From Channallabes apus (taxonomy: Eukaryota; Chordata; Actinopteri; Siluriformes; Clariidae): 64,000 nucleotides of DNA. This document shows, in pieces, positions 27,101 to 36,429 of the stretch. Each line of letters begins with the position of its first letter. The stretch's first letter is position 1. The position numbers were made by a program, and so were the translations under genes. A model generated the notes under the pieces. The model made no database searches and had not been told where the DNA came from. It saw only the letters and a program-made list of their open reading frames with translations. The DNA lies in assembly GCA_030522415.1 (NCBI GenBank), contig CM060107.1, forward strand, positions 19,538,553-19,602,552. Reading direction: 5' to 3'.

Positions 27101-27653
27101 GGCATCTGACAAAATCCATAAATCTAAATAACACCACGTGATCTAAAACAGGTTACACGACAGGTTCACAGCTCTGAACCACGCTTGACCACACCCCCTT
27201 CAACATCAAGAGCCGGGGTTTCATTAGCTGAATTAGGAGTGTTCGAGCACTCAAATGTGCAGGAGCTGTGAGCTACATCAAATGGACTGTTTTCTGTCTT
27301 TATCTCTCTCTTCCTCACTCACTCACAAACACACACACATATGTATATAATACACATACATGCGCGCGCATAGGCATGCACGCCCTCTTGCTTGCTAAGT
27401 TTAACGCTACTCTGCACTGGTACAGTTTTTAACCCATGAACCCCTGGGACATCTGCACACAGTGTCCCTGCAGTCTGTGTGGCTTCCAGCGCTATTACAG
27501 TGAAGTAAAGAGAGACTGAAAGTAAACGGGAGAGACCTGAGGAGCATGCTTTTTGAGCGCGCTGGCAGCTTTCTTGTATCCTTTCTCCTTTAAATGTCGA
27601 TAAATCAGATCAGTCAGCGCATGCTCAGAAGCGCCCGAGTCCTTTGAAGTCAT
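12890..27653 (-). CDS. tcof1: tcof1 (treacle ribosome biogenesis factor), complete coding model
   Basis: Treacle is a nucleolar phosphoprotein that recruits RNA polymerase I and UBF for rDNA transcription and acts in pre-rRNA modification and the nucleolar DNA-damage response. Eight coding exons with GT-AG borders join in phase: 27653-27537, 23857-23802, 23677-23637, 20817-20762, 20674-20506, 16919-15465, 15348-15269 and 12937-12890, for 2022 bp and 673 aa. Exons 1-2 encode an N-terminal LisH motif ([18 protein letters not shown], then SLDDIFKIW), matching human treacle, including the first splice after a Gln. Exon 5 has an acidic-serine block (GEDSDSDSS). Exon 6 is Lys/Ser-rich with repeated TPSKK-type motifs. 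The C-terminus is Lys-rich. The C-terminal domain of the LisH paralogue NOLC1 is absent, which favours treacle. It is shorter than human treacle (about 1,490 aa). The head-to-head neighbour arsi supports the call. Extra small alternative exons cannot be excluded. Confidence 0.86.
13056..14674 (-). mobile_element. Tc1-like DD34E transposon, copy 2 (in last tcof1 intron)
   Basis: About 1619 bp between TA dinucleotides at 13054-13055 and 14675-14676, with the same ends as copy 1. The transposase is on the minus strand: 14295-13822 is open to the shared TAA, then 13806-13507, where an A-run indel shifts the frame, and the rest lies in 13528-13274. It is in the intron between the last two tcof1 coding exons, in the same sense as the gene. 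Confidence 0.95.
14680..15260. other. tcof1 intron remainder with (AC)n
   Basis: Intronic AT-rich DNA with an AC array at about 15108-15140. No exon or other repeat recognised. Confidence 0.5.
15465..16919 (-). CDS. tcof1: tcof1 large central exon
   Basis: This 1455-bp exon (acceptor gatgccag, donor A|gtatga, phase 1 at both ends) encodes 485 residues of low-complexity Lys/Ser/Thr/Glu sequence. It shows recurring units of the type (E/Q)TPSKKTK followed by a basic run ([27 protein letters not shown]), separated by acidic/serine stretches suited to casein kinase 2. Such alternation of basic and acidic serine blocks is typical of the treacle repeat domain. Both ends being phase 1 means the exon could be skipped without a frame change. 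Confidence 0.86.
16967..18585 (+). mobile_element. Tc1-like DD34E transposon, copy 3 (in tcof1 intron)
   Basis: About 1619 bp between TA at 16965-16966 and 18586-18587. It is antisense to tcof1 and its left end lies 47 bp upstream, in gene sense, of the acceptor of the large exon. This is the best preserved copy: the only break in its transposase is one stop codon. Confidence 0.95.
17345..18367 (+). pseudogene. Tc1-like transposase with a single nonsense codon (copy 3)
   Basis: The reading frame is continuous for about 340 codons except for a TAA at 17816-17818. Translation through it continues in frame ([13 protein letters not shown]). Copy 4 carries GAA at the same place, so the change looks like a single G-to-T. 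The N-terminal part has the bipartite helix-turn-helix DNA-binding region with the GRP-type linker ([13 protein letters not shown]). The catalytic triad WTD, QQDND and PIE is present with 34-residue spacing. Inactive unless the stop is read through. Confidence 0.9.
18700..18990. repeat. possible mariner-type fossil
   Basis: Sequence from 'gaggcattcaaatcaaacctggac' onward looks like the end of a degraded mariner-like element, with a minus-strand remnant around 18773-18961. The family is uncertain. Confidence 0.35.
18995..19445 (-). mobile_element. RTE-like LINE fragment, internally deleted
   Basis: On the minus strand, reverse transcriptase block [18 protein letters not shown] (about 19440-19345) is followed almost at once by a block from the far C-terminal side ([19 protein letters not shown], then [19 protein letters not shown]; 19322-19140). 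The catalytic YxDD region that normally lies between them, of the order of 150-200 residues, is missing. The 3' end has the 'gtcgccacagcg' motif. This non-autonomous LINE piece is in a tcof1 intron. The clade name is tentative. Confidence 0.7.
19460..20120. other. tcof1 intron DNA, nothing recognised
   Basis: No exon or repeat family identified. Confidence 0.4.
20125..20450 (-). repeat. SINE, family B
   Basis: Reverse-complement copy starting 'tataccgctttatcctgtattcagg', with 'caatccatcgcagggcac' and 'catgtctttggaatgtggg'. It ends 56 bp from the 3' end of tcof1 exon 5 (20506), inside the following intron. Confidence 0.85.
20820..22910. other. tcof1 intron between exons 3 and 4
   Basis: AT-rich DNA with no further exon needed to keep phase. 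No named repeat recognised until 22918. Confidence 0.4.
22918..23225 (-). mobile_element. Tc1-like fossil, partial
   Basis: Begins 'gactagtcaaaagtttggacatcc', the inverted end of the same family as the element at 2140-2890. It then shows reverse-complement transposase remnants such as 'aacagttgatgttgagatgtgtc' and 'ttttgcaaatgcacttga'. Truncated. Confidence 0.6.
23240..23600. repeat. degraded non-autonomous element with TIR-like ends
   Basis: The left end 'gatcagtcataacatta' and right end 'gtatgactgataatcaatatta' are imperfect inverted copies. The body carries remnants like 'gattggattgagatgtggga' that recur in teleost Tc1/mariner-like relics. Confidence 0.5.
24076..24360 (+). repeat. SINE, family B, with tRNA-like head
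   Basis: Head 'gattagcactgtcgccttac' with the B-box-like 'gagttcgattcccgcc', then 'ccacagtccaaagacatgcag' and an end 'aataaagcagtatagacgataag'. Moderately diverged. Lies in tcof1 intron 1. Confidence 0.85.
24436..24600 (-). repeat. SINE, family A, truncated
   Basis: The reverse complement of family A tail and body: 'tctttcagctgctccc', 'gcacaacaacttggcacagg' and 'accctcccattttatccgg'. The tRNA-like head is lost. tcof1 intron 1. Confidence 0.8.
25453..26109 (+). mobile_element. Tc1/mariner-like fossil with TIRs
   Basis: The left end 'gatcagccaaatctttaaaaccacc' mirrors the right end 'ggtggttttaacattatagctaat'. Inside are plus-strand transposase remnants ('gggcaagcataaggatccgag', 'cgactgggtcagaacaactcc'). 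A (TAA)n array at about 25900-25922 interrupts it. It is in tcof1 intron 1 and belongs to the same family as the fossils at 55490-56077 and 63008-63381. Confidence 0.7.
26138..26369 (-). repeat. tRNA-derived SINE, family A, full length with TSD
   Basis: Full-length reverse-complement copy with a (GTT)n start (tail), the 'gtcgccacagcgg' block and the tRNA-like head ending 'ctaagccaccag'. A perfect 13-bp target duplication, gatcctaagaagg, flanks it at 26125-26137 and 26370-26382, which is direct evidence of retroposition by a LINE-type machinery. Confidence 0.92.
26665..26945 (-). repeat. SINE, family B, diverged
   Basis: Contains 'accctggacagggtgccaa', 'ccatcgcagggcacac' and 'aaacccaccaagcacaggg' in reverse orientation. 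tcof1 intron 1. Confidence 0.75.
26968..27065 (+). repeat. tRNA-like SINE head
   Basis: The block 'ggggggtagctcagtggtta' (A-box-like) with 'gggtctaaacccc' (B-box-like), followed by 'accaagataccactgctgagc', resembles a third teleost tRNA-derived SINE. The body is truncated at a short TA array. Not a functional tRNA: no acceptor-stem pairing is seen. Confidence 0.55.
27537..27653 (-). CDS. tcof1: tcof1 coding exon 1 (LisH motif)
   Basis: 39 codons from ATG at 27653 to a phase-0 donor (CAG|gtctct). It encodes a LisH helix-turn-helix dimerisation motif ([15 protein letters not shown]), the best conserved part of treacle. It is too short to be obvious from open frames alone. Confidence 0.85.
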
Positions 27654-27796
27654 GTTTGCAAAAAAAAAATCAATAAAAGAACAAAATTTTCAACTTTGTC
27701 GCATTTGTATATTTCTGTTAGCTTCTTTCCATCACCACCATGCTTGATTTCACCTTTGAACTAGTGACGTAGCGCTGTGCGAATGGCGTTGCACGT

Positions 27797-27816
27797 ATTG
27801 CATTGTGGGAAATGTC
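27797..27816 (-). promoter_or_regulatory. ZNF143/THAP11-like site in tcof1 promoter
   Basis: About 145-165 bp upstream of the tcof1 ATG the minus strand reads ACATTTCCCACAATGCA. This is close to the ZNF143/THAP11 (SBS) consensus ACTACAATTCCCAGAATGCA, common in promoters of housekeeping genes. It is a sequence match only. The surrounding 27720-27830 is more CpG-rich than its neighbourhood. Confidence 0.45.
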
Positions 27817-28092
27817 GTTTCTCATTCCGTTCTCGCTCAACTTAACTGCCTGGCCAAAAAAAAAAGGCGCCATTACAGAGGTGTAAAATTATTGGACTGT
27901 ATCAGGCAAAGAAAACAACAAAGGAGATTTAAAATGACTGGAACTGGGTTAAAAACTAAACATTATCAAAAAAATGGGAGCAACATTTGATGAAGATACA
28001 TGGTAAAAAAAAATCAACTGTGTGTTATGACAACAACAAGTGTTATGATTGAGGTTGCTTCAGCTGAATAGGTTCTGGCTCAGCAACATTAT

Positions 28093-28335
28093 CTATATGT
28101 TGTTGTTGGTCTTTCGGCTGCTCCCGGCAAGGGGTTGCCACAGCAGAATATCCAGTCCGCACAACAACTTGGCACAGGATTTACGCCGGATGCCCTTCCT
28201 GACGCAACCCTCCCATTTTATCCGGACTTGGGACCGGTACTGCATCCAGTGGCTGGGGAGTTTGGGCACTGGCTGGGAATCGAACCCGGGCCTTAAGCAT
28301 GGCAGCCGAAACACCTCCCACTGAGCCACCAGTGC
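28093..28335 (-). repeat. tRNA-derived SINE, family A, full length with TSD
   Basis: Same structure as the copy at 26138. A 12-bp target duplication, cagcaacattat, is present at 28081-28092 and 28336-28347. Lies just upstream of tcof1. Confidence 0.92.
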
Positions 28336-28349
28336 CAGCAACATTATAT

Positions 28350-29035
28350 ATTGTGGCGTGGGCGGGCCAGCGGCTGACGACCGCCATGCTTTGCGGGGGT
28401 TTTCTCTGTCTACCATGAGAGAGAAGGGTGTTTGGGTTAGTGGCTTCGGCCAAGTTGGATGTGTGTATGTGTGTGCTTGACCTGTGTATGTGTGCTTGTG
28501 CTGAGAGTAATAAACTACTCCCCAGCCATTTGCATTTGGGAACAAGTAAGCTCACTTGTCCTCCAAGATCCCTGTTAGCGTCGAAAAATGCTACAATATA
28601 ATACAGAAATTCTGTTTGGCTGGTGTAGGTGTACCTCACAGTGTAACAGTTGCCAGTATTATCATCAACTTTTATGTAGTACTGTAAGCGTGTTATACAC
28701 TGTTTCAGATTATACACACAGTTACAGATACAACCTAGCAAAGGACGATTGACGTCATGCCAAAGTAGCTATTGGAAAAATGGATTTGTATGCAAACACT
28801 GTCGGTCAGGAAAATTCTGATGTACGAGGGCAGAGTCGCGAGTAACCTCTAGTGTGGTTCAGGTGACTACCTAAATGTACTGAATGACCAGGGTATCAAA
28901 TCTATGATGAACCAGGCATATTCCAGGACTCAAATTGTGGAACAGAATGAGTTTTACACATGAACTGGCTACTAAAGGTGATTAAATTGGTGATTAGGAA
29001 TCCTAGTGTGTGCAATTTTTTTTAGCCAGGCATTG
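28350..29035. other. tcof1 upstream flank, nothing recognised
   Basis: No gene or named repeat seen. The long minus frames overlapping 28093-28741 are mostly SINE translation. Confidence 0.4.
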
Positions 29036-29037
29036 TA

Positions 29038-30657
29038 CAGTGGTGTGAAAAACTATTTGCCCCCCTCCTGATTTCTTATTCTTTTGCAGGTTTGTCACAC
29101 AAAATGTTTCTGATCATCAAACACATTTAACTATTAGTCAAAGATAACACAAGTAAACACAAAATGCAGTTTTTAAATGTGGGGTTTTATTATTTAGGGA
29201 GAAAAAAAATCCAAACCTACATGGCCCTGTGTGAAAAAGTAATTGCCCCCTGAACCTAATAACTGGTTGGGCCACCCTTAGCAGCAATAACTGCAATCAA
29301 GCGTTTGCGATAACGTGCAACGAGTCTTTTACAGCGCTCTGGAGGAATTTTGTCACACTCATCTTTGCAGAATTGTTGTAATTCAGCTTTATTTGAGGGT
29401 TTTCTAGCATGAACCGCCTTTTTTAGGTCATGCCACAACATCTCAATAGGATTCAGGTCAGGACTTTGACTAGGCCACTACAAAGTCTTCATTTTGTTTT
29501 TCTTCAGCCATTCAGAGGTGGATTTGCTGGTGTATTTTGGGTCATTGTCCTGCTGCAGCACCCAAGATCGCTTCAGCTTGAGTTGACGAACAGATGGCCG
29601 GACATTCTCCTTCAGGATTTTTTAGTAGACAGTAGAATTCATGGTTCCATCTATCACAGCAAGCCTTCCAGGTCCTGAAGCAGCAAAACAACCCCAGACC
29701 ATCACACTACCACCACCATGTTTTACTGTTGGTATGATGTTCTTTTTCTGAAATGCTGTGTTACTTTTACGCCAGATGGAACGGGACACGCACCTTGCAA
29801 AAAGTTCAACTTTTGTCTCGTCGGTCCACAAGGTATTTTCCCAAAAGTCTTGGCAATCATTGAGATGTTTTTTAGCAAAATTGAGACGAGCCTTAATGTT
29901 CTTTTTGCTTAAAAGTGGTTTGCGCCTTGGAAATCTGCCATGCAGGCCGTTTTTGCCCAGTCTCTTTCTTATGGTGGAGTCGTGAACACTGACCTTAATT
30001 GAGGCAAGTGAGGCCTGCAGTTCTTTAGATGTTGTCCTGGGGTCTTTTGTGGCCTCTCGGATGAGTTGTCTCTGCGCTCTTGGGGTAATTTTGGTCGGCC
30101 GGCCACTCCTGGGAAGGTTCACCACTGTTCCATGTTTTTGCCATTTGTGGATAATGGCTCTCGCTGTGGTTCGCTGGAGTCCCAAAGCTTTAGAAATGGC
30201 TTTTTAACCTTTACCAGACTGATAGATCTCAATTACTTTTGTTCTCATTTGTTCCTGAATTTCTTTGGATCTTGGAATGATGTCTAGCTTTTGAGGTGCT
30301 TTTGGTCTACTTCTCTGTGTCAGGTAGCTCCTATTTAAGTGATTTCTTGATTGAAACAGGTGTGACAGTAATCAGGCCTGGGGGTGACTACAGAAATTGA
30401 ACTCAGGTGTGATAAACCACAGTTAAGTTATTTTTTAACAAGGGGGGCAATCACTTTTTCACACAGGGCCATGTAGATTTGGAGTTTTGTTTCTCCCTTA
30501 ATAACGTAAACCTTCATTTAAAAACTGCATTTTGTGTTCAATTATGTTATCTTTGACTAATAGTTAACAGTTTTTGATGAGCAGAGACATTTAAGTGTGA
30601 CAATCATGCAAAAGAATAAGAAATCAGGAGGGGGGCAAATAGTTTTTCACACCACTG
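29038..30657 (-). mobile_element. Tc1-like DD34E transposon, copy 4
   Basis: About 1620 bp between TA at 29036-29037 and 30658-30659. Transposase on the minus strand has lost its ATG (ATT at about 30274), has a TAA after GKG near 30206 and another stop at the Gln after STVY near 29622. It keeps the Glu codon (VELF) where copies 1-3 have TAA, so it represents a different branch of the family. It lies between tcof1 and arsi. Confidence 0.95.
29622..30185 (-). pseudogene. Tc1-like transposase fragment (copy 4)
   Basis: 187 codons are open from the helix-turn-helix region through WTDETKVELF to GTMNSTVY, covering the first catalytic Asp. The C-terminal third continues in 29441-29256 after stops. 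Inactive. Confidence 0.9.
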
Positions 30658-30939
30658 TAGTTGTTATATATACAGTATATAATATCGATAGGGGAAAAGT
30701 GTTGTGCTCTAAGTACTATATTGAATTACATATATTACATTACTCTTATGGTTATAGTTATAGATAATGGTTAAATATTTAAATATATTTAATTTAATAA
30801 AATATAAATTAGAAATTTAAATGCTCTTTTAAACAGAGTACCTAATATTTGTATGCACGAATGTCTGCAATGTTTTTTAGCCATTATTATCTCTTTAATT
30901 ATTTTCATCCACAGTTACCCGAGTCATCTGGAGATTGTG

Positions 30940-31450
30940 CCAGCTTCAGTAGACTAGGTCAACCCTGCGAGGATCCTGAAGGAACAGCTCCAGCTGGATT
31001 CTGCTTCATGATGGTTTAGAGCTACACATGCTGCTCCTGTGCTCCCAGTCATCCAGACCCCATCTGCCCTCTGCACCTGCTGACTCGTCCCTGTGCTGAA
31101 CTGGACTTCATGTTAACTTCTGTTATATTGAACTTTTAGTTGCATAAGACACACAGTGTTGTATACTGTACACACAGGGAATTATATAATTTCTATCCGT
31201 TATCACCCAAATGAGGATGGGTTCCCTGTTGAGTCTGGTTTCTCTCAAGGTTTCTTCCTATTGCCATCTCAGGGAGTTTTTCCTTGCCACTGTTGCCTTC
31301 ACCCTTGGCTTGCCCATCAGGGACAATCTCATTATTATAGACACATTTTTCTCACACATACACACTTCCATAAATTTTCTTTTAATTTTTGTTAAGCCGC
31401 TTTGAGATAATGACCATTGTTAAAAGCGCTATATAAATAAAATTGAAAAA
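30940..31450 (+). repeat. LINE-derived 3' tail (L2-like)
   Basis: The block 'tctctcaaggtttcttccta', then 'gggagtttttccttgccac', then 'gttaaaagcgctatataaat' and a terminal aataaaattgaa is a widespread teleost LINE 3' end. A second shorter copy is at 44514-44645. No reading frame of the LINE remains. Confidence 0.65.
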
Positions 31451-31758
31451 GAAAAAAACATATTACTGCTTAAAAACATATGAAAGTCAATTGTCCTTTC
31501 CTCAAGGGTTTTTAAGATTTCTTAGCCTTCTTTGTTCTGACACATTAACCTGTTTTTAAATGCTACCTAAAAATATTAAGCTGACACACACATTACTGTT
31601 ATTAATTACAAAGAGATCAGAGTTTGCTGGGTTTGAATAAGTTGTGGGGGCGAAAAGCCACATTAAAAAATCTCAAGTCAACAGGTTTAGAGATCTAAGC
31701 TTCCCTGTGAAGCCTTGTCTAAAAATAAAAGAAACAAGTGTGTTTGCCTTGGGGTTTG

Positions 31759-31761
<3 letters not shown>

Positions 31762-31820
<59 letters not shown>
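31762..31820. repeat. (GT)n microsatellite
   Basis: About 29 uninterrupted GT units. Confidence 0.95.
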
Positions 31821-31823
<3 letters not shown>

Positions 31824-31886
31824 ATAAAATGTTACATAATTTGATACAATTGCAATTGTTTCTTTGCAGTATAAACATTCAGCATT

Positions 31887-32430
31887 GTACAGTGTTGTGA
31901 AAAAAAGTATTTTCCCCTTCCTGACTTTTTATTTCTTGCATATCTGTCACACTTAAATGATTCAAATCATCAAACTCATTTTAAAATCAAACAAAGATAA
32001 CCAAGTAAATTCAAAATGCAATTTTAAAATGATGATTTCATTTATTAAGAAAGCTGTCCAAAGTTCCCTGGCCCTGGTATGTGAAAAAAATTATTAAATG
32101 TTAACTGCCAATTCACATCGCTGTAGAGGAATTTTGACCCAGTCATATTCGCGGAATAGTTTTAATTTAGCTACATTGGAGTTTTTTTTAAGGGCATGAA
32201 CGGCCCGAGCAGGCCCCATAGGCACATATTAAGGTCATGCCACAGCATCTCAATCGGACTTTGTCTAGGTCACTCCAAAACCTTGCTTTTGTTTTTTTTT
32301 TCTATTCAGAGGTGGACTTGCTGGTATGTTTCAGATCGTTGCCATGCTCGAGCTTGAGGTCACAAAATGCTCATTGGTATGATGTTCTTTTTATGAAACG
32401 CTGTGTTAGTTTTACACCAGTTGTTTGATG
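31887..32430 (-). mobile_element. diverged relative of the young Tc1 family
   Basis: It starts 'tacagtgttgtgaaaaaaagtattttcccc' and carries 'ctgtcacacttaaatgattc', clearly an older relative of the 9.2-kb element. The reverse-complement C-terminal transposase is followed by a deletion, and it ends near 'cgctgtgttagttttacacc'. Shows that this Tc1 lineage has been active over a long time. Confidence 0.75.
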
Positions 32431-32564
32431 ATTTCAGTCACTTAGGTGTAAGAAATATTTTTTCACAGGACTTAATTCTGATTCTGCTAAAAAAAAAAAA
32501 TAATAATAATAATAAAAAAAGGCACACATTGGAAATTTAGAGCAAAAATATAAAAAAGAAAGAA

Positions 32565-32589
32565 TGAGAGAGAGAGAGAGAGAGAGAGA
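32565..32589. repeat. (AG)n microsatellite
   Basis: A short uninterrupted AG array within an A-rich stretch. Confidence 0.85.
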
Positions 32590-32599
32590 TTTCAACAGC

Positions 32600-33530
32600 A
32601 TTGGTGAAGAAAAATCCACCCTGAAGAAGATTTGGAGTCCAACAGCACATTCAAAACAGAGTTTATTATAGCAGAGAAAAATATAGTCTCAGTGAATCCA
32701 ATACAAAAGCAATTTAAGTTACCCTAATCTAAATTGTTGGGATATATATGGTGGGTCAAAAGTTTGGACCCCTAGGCACTGTTCCTTATATGAGCTATAA
32801 AAAAAATATCTTAACATGTAACATCAGTTCTAAAACATTAGGAAATTTTTGCATTGTATTCAGTGTATACACAGGAATGAAGTCAAAGGTTGTCAATTTG
32901 AGTATTTGCCATGTAATTTATGTCTACCTGACATACATTGGCCACCCTGTATATCTTATTGGTAAATGACTATCACATGAATCTAGAGGGAGAGGAATGA
33001 AAACAAGCTTTATGCTTAAAAACATATGCATCCAGTCTTATGGGCCACGTAGTATATCTGCTGTGTAAAAAAAAAGAAAAAAAAAAGAGGTTACTGGAGT
33101 GCAGGTGCAACATAAATATGGCTTATTCTAGGTTATCCCTTGATCCCAAAAAATCTGAAACTCAAACCTTGATAATGCGATTGGAGAAAATATGACACAA
33201 TACATCACCGCAACATAAAAAAATGTACTGAAGAACAAATCATGAAATAAATATGTATGCAGATGAAAAGCAAGTACAGACTGAACTCAAACCAAGATCC
33301 ACATTTGAAAACATTAGACAGGTTGAGAATACTACTACTGCTTCTGCACACGTGAATATACTGTGTTGAATTTCCTTTTTTTTTTTTTCATTTTTTAAAT
33401 TATCTACACCCAAAAGCCTGAATTACAAATCGACTGCAGATCCATGGCTACACTGACCAAGATAAAGCAATTACTGAAATTTGATAAAAAAAAATTATAA
33501 TTTAATATAATTATATCTGATGAGCCATAA
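32600..33530. other. intergenic, nothing firm
   Basis: A possible repeat end at 32748 ('ggtgggtcaaaagtttggacc') and 'ggccaccctgtatatctt' at 32940 suggest another worn DNA transposon of about 200 bp. No gene. Confidence 0.35.
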
Positions 33531-33531
33531 T

Positions 33532-33874
33532 TAATTCATTTTCTGTACCGCTTTATCCTTATATACAGTGTCGCGTGGACCTGGAGCCTATCCCAGGAAA
33601 CTTAGGGCACAAGGCGGGGTGCACCCTGGACAGGGTGCCAATCCATCGCAGGGCACACACACATACTCACACTCGTTCACACACTACGGGCAATTTGGAA
33701 CGTCAATTAACCTAACCTACATGTCTTTGGAATGTGGGAGAAAACCGGAATACCCGGAGGAAATCCACCAAGCACGGGGAGAACATGCAAACTCCATGCA
33801 CACAGGGACGGGAATCGAACCCGGACCCTGGCGGTGCAAGGCGACAGTGCTAACCACTACACCACGTGCCACCC
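33532..33874 (-). repeat. SINE, family B, full length with TSD
   Basis: A full reverse copy from 'gtaccgctttatcc' to the tRNA-like head 'gctaaccactacaccacg'. An 11-bp duplication, tgagccataat, is at 33521-33531 and 33875-33885. Confidence 0.92.
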
Positions 33875-33889
33875 TGAGCCATAATATTG

Positions 33890-35178
33890 ATGATAAATCA
33901 GTTTAATTACAGTTTTTTAAGAAGACAGTAATTTTACGATTAAGAATGCACATTTGGGCATTCTACAATTTGCACATGGTAGGATATTTTCTATTATGCA
34001 AGCCTTTGGATCATGATATCCCAGCTTCCCAGCCAATCCAAATAAAAACATTTGGATGTTTGTGTATGTGTGTGTGTTGTGATGTTAGGGCAGGGAATAT
34101 ATTCATGTACATTATGTGCATTTATGTGTATCTGTGAGATTATACGTGTATTATGTTGTTAATTATAGGCAAACTTGCAATCAGGTAGTTAAACTACATG
34201 GATTACTAACAGCCAGTATTGTAATTTGCTCAAATAACAATTTACTACAGGTTTGTGTCCATATATGGCAGGACTGGATTATGGTTGAGATGCTGGTTTA
34301 CTTGCTGGATTGATCGTGGAATGATGCACATGTTTTTCAGCTGGTTGTGTGTGGTCTTGATAGAGAAGTGTTGGCCTTGTTTGGTTGTGTTTGGCAGGAG
34401 TAGCTGATAGTATTGGTATAGTGTTTGAGGAGAGGTGGTAATAGGTGGTGTTTATAGTTCTGGAGTGTGCGTGCGTGTGTGTTAGGGGTTGGAGGGTGAT
34501 GTGGTGATTGCTCAGATAGGTCACCTAAGGAGGGGTGGTGCTGAATGGCCATCGAGGTCAGAGCAGTAAAAGGGCTCTATTCACAAGTTTAGGAAAGAAA
34601 ATTGGCTATTTTTCAACCAAAACACCAGGAAATGTTCAGATGAGGCAAAACAAGTTAAGTCTCGCCTCATTTATATAGCGCAGATATAAATTTACACGTT
34701 TGGCACATAATTATAAACCGTTTGAAATGTTTTCTTTAATTATTTGCATGCAGCTTGATTAATATGTGTGTGTACATGCGTGTGCATGAATGTCTATACC
34801 TGTGTCCTGTGTCTGTACCTGTCCATCTTCAGCAGCATTAAGTCATTTACGTTTAAAATATTACAGGGTTAGTCTTGTGTTGAATCAGGCATTTTGTGGT
34901 GGGGCCTGCAGTGTTTGCATTGAGTGTGCCTGGATAGATCATGTTACACTCGAAAATGTGTTTCTGTTTCCCCATGGATTTAACACCAAGGCTTACTCCT
35001 AACTGCTCTAAATGTACTAACAGCCACCAGCATCTTTGCTTTCTGCACAGCAACTCTCACACCGATAATTCTTTGTAGATGAAGCCCTTTTTTCCTACAA
35101 AAATAGGCTACATTATATAAACAGATTCTGGAGTCAGCTCCAGAATGATTTGCATTGTTCTTGAAAATAACCAAAATG
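33890..35178. other. intergenic, nothing recognised
   Basis: No exon or named repeat. GT/AC-rich short frames only. Confidence 0.4.
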
Positions 35179-35191
35179 ATTAATGCAACTG

Positions 35192-35569
35192 GGCGGCGCG
35201 GTGGTGTAGTGGTTAGCACTGTCGCCTTGCACCTCCAGGGTCTGGGTTCGATTCCCCGGCCAGGCTCGATTCCCGTCTCTGTGTGCATGGAGTTTGCATG
35301 TTCTCCCCGTGCTTGGTGGGTTTCCTCCGGGTACTCCGGTTTCCTCCCACAGTCCAAAGATATGCAGGTTAGGCTAATTGGCGTTCCTAAATTGCCCGTA
35401 GTGTGTGATTGGGTGTGTGAGTGTGTGTATGTGTGTGTGCCCTGCGATGGATTGGCACCCTGTCCAGGGTGTACCCCGCCTAGTGCCCGAAGTCTCCTGG
35501 GATAGGCTCCAGGTCCCCCGCGACCCTGAACACAGGATTAAGCGGTATAGAAAATGAATGAATGAATGA
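35192..35569 (+). repeat. SINE, family B, full length with TSD
   Basis: Head 'ggtggtgtagtggttagcac' (A box) and 'gggttcgattcccc' (B box), a duplicated 'gattcccgtctctgtgtgc' part, and a tail of (AATG)n. A 13-bp target duplication, attaatgcaactg, lies at 35179-35191 and 35570-35582. The best preserved family B copy together with the one at 42029. Confidence 0.95.
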
Positions 35570-36049
35570 ATTAATGCAACTGTTCATCAGCATTAACTGC
35601 TCTGTGCCAATCAGAGGGTCTAAATTCTATTCATACTTTGGGTATGAGGTGGGGATGAGATGGCACTGCTTGCACACATCCACGCACACACACACACCTT
35701 CACACCCAGGGGCAATTTAGAGTTGCTGATCCACCTACCAGCATATTTTTAGTAGACTGGAGAAAACTGGTCATCCCAGAAGGAACCATCATAAACACAG
35801 ACAATGGGTGAAACTCCACACTGATCTAAGCATTTATTCATTTACATTTTTTATACACATTGTATAGTTATTCTATTCAGTTTTATTTGAACTTTGAATT
35901 TTCCTTCTGTTGTGCACAGGTAAAAAAATGACATCTTCGCACTATGGTTTAAATTATGGCCATAGACAAACATTAGTTTTAGGGGCTCGTGTCCCCATGA
36001 CTCTGGTGAATTAGAAGCATGTTTGGGAACCTTTTCATGTTCTGACTTT

Positions 36050-36420
36050 GATCTGCCATTTTATTCTCAAGGACGATGTAACCGGATTTAGTGCTACATA
36101 CAGTATGCTGGTACTTAAAAATTCATACTGCCATCAAGAAAACAAGAAAACAAACCCCAAACATGCCCTCCAAGCAATCCCCTTACTCTCGCCACACATG
36201 TGGATGGTGTGCATGATCGAGATGGTTTGGATTTTGATCTCATCTGACCACAGAAAATTGACATCAGCTGTAGTTCTACACTTGGTGGAGTTCAGGGTAC
36301 GCACTGTTTGTCTTGTAGTTGATTTTAACACTAACCACAGAAATGATCTAACAGGCCATTGTAAAACAATGCACTATGGTTTCTTGCTGTCTATCTCACC
36401 ATCCTCTCTAATCTAAAAAG
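36050..36420 (-). mobile_element. possible Tc1-like fossil
   Basis: The phrase 'ttttgatctcatctgaccacag' is the usual reverse-complement of the Tc1 'W-S-D-E' region, and its surroundings are worn transposon-like sequence. Ends not found. Confidence 0.4.
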
Positions 36421-36429
36421 TTATTTTAA

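Noticed and set aside
12890..27653. Gene as nolc1 (Nopp140) rather than tcof1
   Set aside because: Both have a LisH start and Lys/Ser repeats, but the conserved Nopp140 C-terminal domain is absent and arsi is the expected tcof1 neighbour.
28093..28741. Long minus-strand frames of 150 and 186 codons upstream of tcof1
   Set aside because: Most of the length is translation of a SINE family A copy with target duplications; no splice or family support.
36048..36416. 122-codon plus-strand frame
   Set aside because: Overlaps a probable reverse-oriented Tc1 relic; reading frame looks accidental.
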